From an uncultured Eubacteriales bacterium (GTDB taxonomy: Bacteria; Bacillota; Clostridia; Lachnospirales; Lachnospiraceae), in contig UQYF01000037.1 of NCBI GenBank assembly GCA_900545175.1, positions 1 through 27,455 of the forward strand: 27,455 bases of DNA, written 5' to 3'. The notes under the pieces are model-generated. The model ran no database searches. It saw only the letters and a program-made list of their open reading frames with translations, and was not told the DNA's origin. Made by a program: the position numbers and the translations under genes. Each line of letters starts with the position of its first letter. Positions within the stretch are counted from its first letter, which is position 1. Of the stretch, positions 16,994 to 24,246 are shown one piece after another.

Positions 16994-19607
16994 AATTAAA
17001 AGACCAATGGTTCCTGCACTTGTATTTATGGTGGCAGGGATTGTGGCGGGAATGTTACAATTCCCGCCGCCGTTAATGTTATTGCCGGTTTCGGCAGGAA
17101 CGGTCTGTATTTTCGCATATAAGAAATTCAAACCACAGAAATATTATTTTATTCAGATTTTCTTTTTTCTTTTATTATCTATAGTTGGTTTTTCAACAAC
17201 ATATATCCATGATAATTATGATAATATGATATTTGAAAGCGTTGCAGGAGAATATTGTATCACATCGGAGGGTGCACTAAAGAGTGCATATACGTATGAA
17301 TATGACGATACCTTGAAAATATCGGCAACGGTTGACAGCGTGTCTGACGGGACATATTCGAGGCGGTTGATGCTAAAAAAATGTTCCGTAAATGGCAGAC
17401 GGCTTGTGAACAATATTGTGCTTGAGATTTCTGATGCTGACAGTAAGGCGTGGCAGGGGCAGAGAGGAGACTATATAGAGCTTGAGGCAGCGCCGGATAT
17501 ATCGGACAAGCTGCTTATGCTTCCGGATGCGGCAGCCAATCCGGGACAGTTTGATTCAAGGCAGTACTATAAGTCGTTGGGATATCGCTATTATATTAAA
17601 GATACAGATGTTACAATGCTTAAAAGAGGCAGAAACCTTATTATAAGAGGGCTGGAGCAGTTTAGGAAAACTCTGAAGCAGATATATGCTTCCTGCTGCA
17701 CGCAGGAGGACGCGGGAGTTTACGAGGCTATAGTCACAGGTGACAGATCCGACATGGATGATACGGTGAAGAAATTGTTCACTGCCGCAGGGATAGGTCA
17801 TATTTTAGCGATATCAGGACTTCATATTTCACTTATAGGTATGGGGTTATACAGACTGCTTCGCCGCAGCGGGCTTATGTATCCGGCATCTGCTGCTATA
17901 AGCGGAATAATAGTTGTTCTGTTCGGTGTAATGACAGGAAATGGTGTATCTGCAGTCAGGGCAATCGTAATGTTCATATGCGCAGTGATTGCACAGGTGC
18001 TTGGAAGAAGATATGATATATTATCAGCTGTATCGCTTTCTGCCATTATTATAATGCTAAAAAATCCATATTCCGTGATTAATTCAGGTTTTCTTCTTTC
18101 ATTTATGGCTATCGCAGGTGTAGCGGTGGTTTCGGACGGCTTTTGTATAAAATGGCTTAAATGGTTTACAGGGCCGGCTGCAATCTGGCTGGCAACGCTT
18201 CCTGTAATGCTGTGGTTCTATTATGAGATTCCTACATATTCCATATTTTTAAATCTATTGGTTGTACCGCTTATGAGCTTTATAATGATATCAGCGCTCG
18301 GATGTGGTCTGGCAGGTCTTGTAAGTCCGGTGGCTGGCTGTTTTTTTGCGGGGCTGGGGCATTATATTCTTGCCATATTTAAGTCAGGGTGTGAGTGGGT
18401 GCTTTCACTGCCGCATAGTGTGCTCGTTTTGGGCAGACCAAAGCTGTGGCAGGTGATATTGTATTATTTGTTGCTTATCATGTTTTCACAGAGAAAAAGT
18501 ATTGTTAGGTGTATGCAAAAGATAATAGACAACGGCGGCATTGATATAGCCGTCAGGAACGGAAATACGCATAAAAAAACTATACTTATAAGCACAATGA
18601 GAACAGCAGGATTGATAGGAAGCACAAAAGCGGCACAGAAAGCCTTGACAGTAATGAATGTTTTATTAAGATGTATGCTCGCTGCCGCACTAGTTGTTCT
18701 GGTGTACAGAAACAGAAATGGATTGGAGGTGGATTTTCTTGATGTGGGTCAGGGAGATGCCATATTTATCAGCATGCCAAATGGGACAAATGTGTTTATC
18801 GATGGTGGCAGCAGTTCAGTGAGAAATGTTTACGATAAGGTGATTGAGCCGTTTTTGAAATATAAAGGTGTAAGAAAAATTGATTTCCTGTTTGTAACGC
18901 ATGGCGATGCCGACCATGAGAATGGCTGGCTTGAAGCGCTTGACAATTCGGATTCGCTAACATACATTCCAAAGATTACTAATTTGATATTAAATTCTGT
19001 CGATTTTGTAAAATACGAGGCACTATTGTTATGTGAAGAAAAAGCAGATATGCCGGATTATATAGGGAAAGACAAAAGTGGACAGGAAATTGAGAATATA
19101 TCTGTCAGGATGGCAGAAAGGGGAACGAAGGTTTTTGATTCGGAATATGGAGCAACATACTGGTTTGGTGAGTGCAGCATGGTATCGTTAAATGCCTGCA
19201 GTGATGAAAGTCCGTCGAGTGATAGCGATAATGACAATTCTATAGTTCTGCTGCTTAAGTATAATGATTTTACAATGTTGTTTACAGGGGATATGACTTC
19301 AAAAAGGGAAGCGGCTGTCTCTGCAAGCATAAAAAAATATGGTATTAGCAGTCTGTCTCTTTTAAAGGTGGGACATCATGGTTCAAGATATTCCTCTGAT
19401 GAAGCATTTCTTGCCAATGTTATGCCTGAAACAGCGGTTATATCATGTGCGGAAAAAAATTCATACGGACATCCGCACAGCGAGGTTATTGACAGGCTTG
19501 AAGATATCGGAGCAATGATTTTCAGAACGGATAAGAGCGGTGCGATTATCGCATGCGTTGACAATAAGTCAGCTTATATGACTGTCTGTGAATATAAAAC
19601 AAAGTGA
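16977..19607 (+). CDS. comEC: ComEC/Rec2 DNA-uptake channel with C-terminal metallo-beta-lactamase domain
   Basis: ComEC carries single-stranded DNA across the membrane during natural transformation. The 876-residue protein has N-terminal helices and a DUF4131-type soluble region (about 10-220, with NPGQFDSRQYY near 188). The polytopic Competence domain spans about 240-505, with LAISGLHISLIG at 278-289. A metallo-beta-lactamase-like domain follows (about 583-870) with DVGQGDAIFI, metal-binding THGDADH (641-647), VGHHGS and HPHSE. All domains are intact. Translation appears to start at TTG 16977, which has AGGAG eight bases upstream; the first ATG, ten codons later, has no ribosome binding site. 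The start overlaps the GerMN gene by 17 bp. Confidence 0.93.
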   Translation: MLSYNKIKRPMVPALVFMVAGIVAGMLQFPPPLMLLPVSAGTVCIFAYKKFKPQKYYFIQIFFFLLLSIVGFSTTYIHDNYDNMIFESVAGEYCITSEGALKSAYTYEYDDTLKISATVDSVSDGTYSRRLMLKKCSVNGRRLVNNIVLEISDADSKAWQGQRGDYIELEAAPDISDKLLMLPDAAANPGQFDSRQYYKSLGYRYYIKDTDVTMLKRGRNLIIRGLEQFRKTLKQIYASCCTQEDAGVYEAIVTGDRSDMDDTVKKLFTAAGIGHILAISGLHISLIGMGLYRLLRRSGLMYPASAAISGIIVVLFGVMTGNGVSAVRAIVMFICAVIAQVLGRRYDILSAVSLSAIIIMLKNPYSVINSGFLLSFMAIAGVAVVSDGFCIKWLKWFTGPAAIWLATLPVMLWFYYEIPTYSIFLNLLVVPLMSFIMISALGCGLAGLVSPVAGCFFAGLGHYILAIFKSGCEWVLSLPHSVLVLGRPKLWQVILYYLLLIMFSQRKSIVRCMQKIIDNGGIDIAVRNGNTHKKTILISTMRTAGLIGSTKAAQKALTVMNVLLRCMLAAALVVLVYRNRNGLEVDFLDVGQGDAIFISMPNGTNVFIDGGSSSVRNVYDKVIEPFLKYKGVRKIDFLFVTHGDADHENGWLEALDNSDSLTYIPKITNLILNSVDFVKYEALLLCEEKADMPDYIGKDKSGQEIENISVRMAERGTKVFDSEYGATYWFGECSMVSLNACSDESPSSDSDNDNSIVLLLKYNDFTMLFTGDMTSKREAAVSASIKKYGISSLSLLKVGHHGSRYSSDEAFLANVMPETAVISCAEKNSYGHPHSEVIDRLEDIGAMIFRTDKSGAIIACVDNKSAYMTVCEYKTK

Positions 19608-19658
19608 TACACTGTATCAGGAAAAATGATTTTCAGGATGCAGCACTGTGCGTGATAT

Positions 19659-19861
19659 GATATAATGAATGCAAGCGGGTTAACATGCTTGCATGATTAA
19701 CGAGCGATGAATTATTGAGTGAGCTATGCTCACGATATAATGAGCGCAAGAGAGCCAACATGCTTGCATGATTGGCGAACGGCGAATTGGATCATGATAG
19801 TTGCGAAGCAACGGTAAGCACCGAAGGTGCGAATCATGATATAATGAGCAAAAGAGAGCCA
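19659..19861 (+). repeat. Three-copy direct repeat array with nested hairpins
   Basis: GATATAATGA begins three related units at 19659, 19734 and 19838. Units A and B share a hairpin with identical inner stem CATGC-TT-GCATG and an outer stem that changes on both sides: GTTAA/TTAAC at 19679-19701 and GCCAA/TTGGC at 19754-19776. Unit A ends in hairpin GTGAGC-TAT-GCTCAC (19719-19733). Unit B ends in two GAA-loop hairpins (19800-19812 and 19818-19830) enclosed by two copies of ATCATGAT. Unit C is cut short after GAGAGCCAACA. The array lies between comEC and the DUF3006-like gene. The paired changes suggest selection on structure. Confidence 0.7.
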
Positions 19862-19896
19862 ACACACACTATATTAAGGAGAAATGTTGATAAAAG

Positions 19897-20070
19897 ATGG
19901 AGACTATATTTTATGTTGTAGACAGCATAGATGGAGATTATGCGAACCTTATAAAGAAGGATGATGAGCAGAGTGAGCCAAAGCTTGTTGCAATGGCTCT
20001 TCTGCCGGAAGGGATACAGGAGGGCAGTATATTAAAGTATGAGCTGTTAGAATATTCTATAGTAGATTAG
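19897..20070 (+). CDS. Small DUF3006-like protein
   Basis: This 57-residue reading frame starts METIFYVVDSIDGDYANLI and contains LLPEGIQEGSILKYELLE. That is the pattern of DUF3006 proteins: a short beta-rich start of the type VVDSIDGDYA, then LLPEGxxEGSILK. Such genes often sit beside comEC or metallo-beta-lactamase genes. A stop codon lies directly upstream in frame, so the ATG is fixed. The ribosome binding site AAGGAG is 15 bases away, which is long and suggests weak expression. A terminator follows. The function is unknown. Confidence 0.75.
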   Translation: METIFYVVDSIDGDYANLIKKDDEQSEPKLVAMALLPEGIQEGSILKYELLEYSIVD

Positions 20071-20084
20071 GCTAAGGACAGTTT

Positions 20085-20123
20085 CAGAGGCGATATCATT
20101 AAATGGTATTGCCTCTGTTTTTT
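20085..20123 (+). terminator. Rho-independent terminator after the comEC / DUF3006-like genes
   Basis: CAGAGGC (20085-20091) pairs with GCCTCTG (20111-20117), with further pairing inside (GATATCA against TGGTATT), and is followed by six T (20118-20123). Confidence 0.88.
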
Positions 20124-20130
20124 ATATAAT

Positions 20131-20283
20131 ATGATTCGGGGGTCAAAACATGCTGCTTTTGGCTGTGTGATGAGCAGAGTCCTAAGAACAACTAGGCTTC
20201 TCTAAAAAGTCGGAATATGCATAAATATAACTTGTTATACACAGTTAAGTTCACAAGTCATGTTCTGACCTTTGAACCGAAAT
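20131..20283. repeat. Structured intergenic repeat with the GGGGTCAAAA motif
   Basis: Part of the 665-bp gene-free stretch before blaI. GGTCAAAACATG (20141-20152) faces CATGTTCTGACC (20259-20270), 11 of 12 complementary. Between them are smaller stems, such as CTGCT/AGCAG and an AGAG-CCTA ... TAGG-CTCT hairpin. The left end shares a GAT-T-C-GGGGTCAAAA motif with elements at 24013-24040 (minus strand) and 26952-26970, so it is probably a diverged member of the same repeat family. Confidence 0.5.
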
Positions 20284-20321
20284 TGGAAATGCTTTGTGCC
20301 CTGACAATTTACAGAATAGTC

Positions 20322-20350
20322 TTGACAATCAGCTCTACATGCTGTAGACT
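20322..20350 (+). promoter_or_regulatory. blaI/blaR1-type operon promoter
   Basis: TTGACA (20322-20327), a 17-bp spacer and TAGACT (20345-20350) make a good sigma-A promoter with a perfect -35. The predicted start is near 20357, about 380 bases before the repressor gene. A BlaI-type dyad overlaps the spacer and -10, and a second lies just after the start site. Confidence 0.75.
20334..20348. promoter_or_regulatory. BlaI/MecI-type operator 1
   Basis: TCTACA-TGC-TGTAGA is a perfect 15-bp dyad built on the TACA/TGTA half-sites that BlaI/MecI repressors bind. It overlaps the promoter spacer and the -10 box, so binding would block RNA polymerase. Confidence 0.7.
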
Positions 20351-20359
20351 AAAAACGGA

Positions 20360-20372
20360 CTACAGATAGTAG
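20360..20372. promoter_or_regulatory. BlaI/MecI-type operator 2
   Basis: CTAC-AGATA-GTAG is a second dyad centred 25 bp downstream of operator 1, over the predicted transcription start. Paired operators at about this distance are usual for bla/mec-type promoters. The match is weaker than operator 1. Confidence 0.6.
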
Positions 20373-20437
20373 ACCAAGCTGCACAACGTCCGGATTTCAA
20401 ATACGCAGTTTCGAAGTTGCTTTTGATCCACGAACAC

Positions 20438-20449
20438 TATTATTATAAA
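20438..20449. repeat. Left 12-bp direct repeat (target-site duplication)
   Basis: TATTATTATAAA directly abuts the left terminal inverted repeat of the element at 20450-20703 and is repeated exactly at 20704-20715. The site is AT-rich, so the true duplication could be a little shorter. Confidence 0.75.
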
Positions 20450-20703
20450 TAGGTAATTGCGAAACTCTGTATATTAGTATCAGACGTTGTGCATTTTTGC
20501 TATATTACCGCCAGAATTAGTTCGCTTTGCGAACTATTGCTCTCGCTTCATTGCAAACACAGCGGTGCGTAAGCGGCTAAAACACAGCCGCTAAACACAT
20601 TAGTTCAGCAAGCTGAACTATTAGTGTTTGCAAATAGTCTGGCTTGCAATATAGTAAAATTGCACAACTGTTTATTGATAAATTTGAGTTTCGCAATTAC
20701 CTA
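20450..20703. mobile_element. 254-bp non-coding MITE-like element in the blaI leader
   Basis: Perfect 18-bp terminal inverted repeats TAGGTAATTGCGAAACTC (20450-20467) and its complement (20686-20703) bound an element with no open reading frame of note. The inside is highly foldable: GTTGTGCA/TGCACAAC (20486-20493 with 20661-20668), AGTTCGC-TTT-GCGAACT (20519-20535), TTGCAAACAC/GTGTTTGCAA (20551-20560 with 20624-20633), AGCGGCT/AGCCGCT (20572-20578 with 20586-20592) and AGTTCAGC-AA-GCTGAACT (20602-20619). The 12-bp flanking direct repeats show insertion. It lies between the blaI-type promoter and the ribosome binding site. No T-tract terminator is seen inside. The mobilising transposase family is not identified. 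Confidence 0.85.
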
Positions 20704-20715
20704 TATTATTATAAA
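20704..20715. repeat. Right 12-bp direct repeat (target-site duplication)
   Basis: Exact copy of 20438-20449 directly after the right terminal inverted repeat. The blaI-type ribosome binding site AAGGAGG begins a few bases later. Confidence 0.75.
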
Positions 20716-20735
20716 AGCAAAAAGGAGGTGGACAT

Positions 20736-21092
20736 ATGGCAGAATACAGGTTAGGTGAGGTTGAGATGAAGTTTGCAGATATTATATGGGAGAATGAGCC
20801 GATTGCTTCCGGGGAGTTAGTTAAGCTGAGCGCAGAGAAGCTTAAGTGGAAGAAGTCGACAACATATACCATACTTAAGAGACTTTGCGAAAGAGAGATT
20901 TTTCAAAATGTTGATGGTATGGTGAGCTCATTGATAAGCAAGGAGCAGTTTCAGATTAAAAAGAGTGAAGCTTTTTTGGAAGAAAATTATGGCGGTTCAT
21001 TGCCGTCATTCGTGGCTGCATTTGCATCAGGAAAGAAGCTCTCAGGAAAAGACATAGAGAGCCTGAAAAAAATAATTGAAGAGAGCAGGTAG
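20736..21092 (+). CDS. BlaI/MecI/CopY-family transcriptional repressor
   Basis: The 118-residue protein is the usual size for this family: an N-terminal winged helix (about 5-75, RLGEVEMKFADIIWENEPIA ... KKSTTYTILKRLCER) and a C-terminal dimerisation region (about 76-118). Known members repress their own operon by binding TACA/TGTA dyads, and are cleaved or released when a partner M56 protease senses a signal. The start has AAGGAGG seven bases upstream. The partner protease gene follows by 6 bp. Two matching operators lie about 370-400 bp upstream, beyond a MITE-like insertion. Confidence 0.92.
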   Translation: MAEYRLGEVEMKFADIIWENEPIASGELVKLSAEKLKWKKSTTYTILKRLCEREIFQNVDGMVSSLISKEQFQIKKSEAFLEENYGGSLPSFVAAFASGKKLSGKDIESLKKIIEESR

Positions 21093-21098
21093 GGGATT

Positions 21099-23930
21099 AT
21101 GGTCAAGCTTTTTTATGGAGTGATTGATATGAGCATAGCTGCAAGCTGGCTCATTATGGCAATTATTGTATTGAGGATATTTTTAAAAAGACTTCCAAGG
21201 AAGATAACATGTTTTTTGTGGGCGCTCGTTGCAATAAGGCTTGTATGTCCTTTGGCGGTTGAGAGTCCGTTCAGTCTTGTTCCTGATATGCAGGGAAGGG
21301 TTTTAGGATATGCTGACACATCTGATAATACAATACAGGATAGTTATGATGTCAAGTTACCTGATTATACAGGCAATAGTGCAAAAGATATGTCAGGTTA
21401 CACGGATAATGTGTCAGTTACGCAGAACACAGATAGTGAGAATAGTCAGAATAATATCAAAAATGATATGAATATATCAGATTCATCAGATATTTTTCAA
21501 AATTATGCCGGCAATGAAGACATAAATGCGGATGCCGGCCGGAATGGAAAAAGTTTAAAGAATATAACGGATATCATATTTAATGTTAAGCTAAGTAATG
21601 GACTTATCAAAAATATAGTGCCGATATGGGTTGGAGGAGCTGTACTTATGCTCGTCTATGCTTCAGTTTCATATATATTGATTCGCAGAAGAACAGGAAT
21701 ATCCGTTAATATTGAAAAAAACATTTATATCTGTGATGATATTGCAACTCCTTTTGTCCTGGGAACATTTGTGCCTAAGATATATCTGCCATCATCGCTC
21801 ACTGATTCTCAGAAGGTCTATGTGATTGCACATGAGAACGCACATTTGAAGAGACTTGACAATATATGGAAACCGCTCGGATATATTATACTTTCAGTGT
21901 ACTGGTTCAATCCGTTTGTGTGGGCAGCGTATATACTTTTGTGCAGGGATATTGAGATAGCATGTGATGAGAAGGTTGTCGCAGATAAAGATATGGAATA
22001 CAAGAAGCAGTATGCCATGACGCTTCTTAGCTGCAGTGCTCCGGGAAAAGTGGTGAGTGCGTGTCCGCTTGCCTTCGGGGAGACAGGTGTAAAGACAAGA
22101 ATAAAAACGGTGTTAAATTATAGGAAGCCTGCTTTCTGGCTTGTAATTGTGGCGGCTGTGGCATGCATTGTTGTGGTTGTGTGCTTTATGACGAGTCCGA
22201 GGAGTAATGTGAAGAACGATGAAAACCGGACAGACAGCGAGTATGTCAGCGAGCCGGACAGTGAAGGTTCATCGTCAGCAGCCTTGGAGCCGGCAGGTAC
22301 AAACATTGACTATGAAGGCTGGCATATCGAGTACGAAGCACAGCAGGGCTGGGAGGGAAGCATTCAGGACAATGTGCTCACCATAACTAACACTGATGAT
22401 TTAAGAAGTGTAAATCTGGTTCCATATGACTTGTCGGAAAGTCTGGTGAGCTACAGCCTGCTAAAGGGTACACATCAGCTTTCTTTGTGGGAAATTGAGG
22501 GACTGAAAGGCACGCTTGGCAGTTATTTTGAGTTTTATGGTGGCATTGCAAAGAGCGTTTATAAGATTTATGATGGAACTGACAAGGAAGGAGATTATGG
22601 ATTTGTCGTCATTTATAGTGTAGATGATAATCAGACGGCATGGTATATAAGATTTTCGGCTGGCTACACGCTTGATGAGATAGACGCTGTGACAAATGGC
22701 ATTGATATCAGTCTGGCACAGAGCGAAGGTGATAAGAAGATTATCTATTATGATGAGAAGCTTCCGCTCTCAGTTTATGAACAGTTCGAGCTTTCACAGG
22801 ACAGGATTTCCTTTTTAAATTTGGTTTTAACGGATGATGAAGGAAATGTGACTTTTTACGATGGACATTACAAGAAGGTATTTGATCTTCTTGCCACAGA
22901 GTTAGAAAATGACAATCCGGAGCTTTACGAGAAGCTTAAAAATCCGGTAAGCTCAGCACAAGCATTGCTTGGTATCAATTATGCTTCGTATGTGGTTTAC
23001 AGTAATAATATTTATGGTGGCGGGTATCAGCAGGTAATAGAATTTACACTTGAAGACGGAAATAAGAGAGCTATAGAGATGGACTGCAATGGTACACTTG
23101 GGCTGTGGTGTCCGTATTTTGAGTATGATATTGATTCTCTCGGCTATCAGAATATGATTTTGGAAGATGAGTATATGGCTGCGGTTACGGCAGACAGACT
23201 TGAACAGGTGACACAGGTGTGGTCAAATGTTTCAGAAATGGGTGATGCAGTTTTTGACGTGTCGGATGAATATGTTATTCTTGATTCTGTACCCGATAAA
23301 GATATTGTGCTGTACGGTATGTACGGAGGGAATGCAATGGTCATAAGGGATGGCAAACATGTAATTCCTGTGTGGACCAGCTGGATGTCACCGCATATGG
23401 TTATGCCGAAGATTTACTACGGAGATTATGACAATGACGGAATTTATGAGTATGCCATCTGGTCAAATATGAATACAGGTTCAGGTGTTTCCGGTCAGGA
23501 GCTTTATATAGTTGAGGCAGACTACACTAAAGAAAATATTGGAGATGATTTCTACAGTATCAAGGAATATTCAGATTGGGGCAATGATCTGAACAATGCA
23601 GTTGATTATTATCTTGACGCTGCTGGAAATATTATCACTGTGACATTGTATGGCGAAATGGCGGCTTCAATTGACCTGTCTGAACATTTTGAGGAGCACA
23701 AGGAATATAACGAGTCATTTGACTATATTGATTTTGGTTCGCAATATTCTTTTACTGAACAGGATGGAATATGGTATTTTGTAAATGCAGGACGTATATA
23801 TGTGAAGCGTGATGGAATTGAAGTGTACGATGCTGATAGAGTCCCTTACAATGTGGTGGTAAGTGCAAGGGTGGTATATGAACAGAATCAGCAATTCCAT
23901 CTTGAGGATATCGCCATTACTGTTGAGTAA
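21099..23930 (+). CDS. BlaR1-like M56 family membrane metalloprotease with large C-terminal domain
   Basis: The 943-residue protein has M56 protease features: N-terminal helices (about 12-30 and 36-52), a polar Asn/Asp/Ser-rich loop (70-155), a helix (about 173-195), the zinc site HENAH (245-249) with ACDEK (288-292) as third-ligand region, and helices near 260-280 and 346-364. After residue 370 comes about 570 residues that should lie outside the cell. This part does not show the penicillin-binding motifs of true BlaR1. It contains an EF-hand-like GDYDNDGIYEYAIW stretch of VCBS/FG-GAP type. The protease likely inactivates the upstream BlaI-type repressor on sensing an unknown signal. An alternative ATG at 21129 has a better-spaced GGAG. 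Confidence 0.88.
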   Translation: MVKLFYGVIDMSIAASWLIMAIIVLRIFLKRLPRKITCFLWALVAIRLVCPLAVESPFSLVPDMQGRVLGYADTSDNTIQDSYDVKLPDYTGNSAKDMSGYTDNVSVTQNTDSENSQNNIKNDMNISDSSDIFQNYAGNEDINADAGRNGKSLKNITDIIFNVKLSNGLIKNIVPIWVGGAVLMLVYASVSYILIRRRTGISVNIEKNIYICDDIATPFVLGTFVPKIYLPSSLTDSQKVYVIAHENAHLKRLDNIWKPLGYIILSVYWFNPFVWAAYILLCRDIEIACDEKVVADKDMEYKKQYAMTLLSCSAPGKVVSACPLAFGETGVKTRIKTVLNYRKPAFWLVIVAAVACIVVVVCFMTSPRSNVKNDENRTDSEYVSEPDSEGSSSAALEPAGTNIDYEGWHIEYEAQQGWEGSIQDNVLTITNTDDLRSVNLVPYDLSESLVSYSLLKGTHQLSLWEIEGLKGTLGSYFEFYGGIAKSVYKIYDGTDKEGDYGFVVIYSVDDNQTAWYIRFSAGYTLDEIDAVTNGIDISLAQSEGDKKIIYYDEKLPLSVYEQFELSQDRISFLNLVLTDDEGNVTFYDGHYKKVFDLLATELENDNPELYEKLKNPVSSAQALLGINYASYVVYSNNIYGGGYQQVIEFTLEDGNKRAIEMDCNGTLGLWCPYFEYDIDSLGYQNMILEDEYMAAVTADRLEQVTQVWSNVSEMGDAVFDVSDEYVILDSVPDKDIVLYGMYGGNAMVIRDGKHVIPVWTSWMSPHMVMPKIYYGDYDNDGIYEYAIWSNMNTGSGVSGQELYIVEADYTKENIGDDFYSIKEYSDWGNDLNNAVDYYLDAAGNIITVTLYGEMAASIDLSEHFEEHKEYNESFDYIDFGSQYSFTEQDGIWYFVNAGRIYVKRDGIEVYDADRVPYNVVVSARVVYEQNQQFHLEDIAITVE

Positions 23931-23992
23931 GGATATTACTTCTTGCCTGTACCTATGAAAAATGCTATATTAAAGATAAATGTATAATATAT

Positions 23993-24040
23993 ATGATATC
24001 AGTGTCCAAAGGACAAAATACCTTTTGACCACAATATCAT
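23993..24040. repeat. 48-bp palindromic repeat
   Basis: ATGATAT (23993-23999) and ATATCAT (24034-24040) close a hairpin with an inner GTC-N-AAAGG / CCTTT-N-GAC stem and an 8-base loop. Read on the minus strand it contains GTGGTCAAAAGGTATTTTGTCC, which resembles GGGGTCAAAAGGTCAGAAGTCC at 26958-26979. It forms the first part of the 316-bp gap between the protease gene and metF. The left 62 bp of the gap show nothing clear. Confidence 0.6.
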
Positions 24041-24065
24041 ACATATGCTGGGTTTTACAATTATT

Positions 24066-24213
24066 TGTAACTGTTCAGAGCCAAGCAGATTTTAGGCAAA
24101 AGTACAAATCATGCTTGCATGAATGAGTACTTTTGACATAAAATCTATTTGGCGGATACGCCACACCGAGGAAATGCATAGCATTTTCGAGGCTGGCTCT
24201 GAACAGTTACAAT
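24066..24213. mobile_element. 148-bp cloverleaf-like inverted-repeat element upstream of metF
   Basis: Perfect 19-bp terminal inverted repeats TTGTAACTGTTCAGAGCCA (24066-24084) and its complement (24195-24213) are flanked by TTAT on both sides, a possible 4-bp target duplication. Inside are three hairpins: a long arm (24088-24106 with 24128-24147) topped by CATGC-TT-GCATG (24111-24122), GGCG-GATA-CGCC (24152-24163), and AAATGC-ATA-GCATTT (24174-24188). There is no coding capacity. It looks like a MITE or structured non-coding element. It ends 33 bp before metF, so it may act on that gene's leader. Confidence 0.7.
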
Positions 24214-24246
24214 TATTTTAAATATAGAAAGCTTAAGAGGTACTGG

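Noticed and set aside
19659..19861. CRISPR array
   Set aside because: Only three imperfect units of 75 and 104 bp spacing, with related rather than unique sequence between them and no cas genes.
20450..20703. Terminator inside the MITE-like element
   Set aside because: Several strong hairpins are present but none is followed by a T-tract on the plus strand.
21099..23930. True beta-lactam sensor BlaR1 and a resistance operon
   Set aside because: The C-terminal region lacks visible penicillin-binding motifs, and no beta-lactamase or penicillin-binding protein gene is nearby.
24041..24246. SAM or cobalamin riboswitch ahead of metF
   Set aside because: The structure there is a closed inverted repeat with perfect 19-bp ends and flanking TTAT, and the conserved core bases of those riboswitches are not seen.
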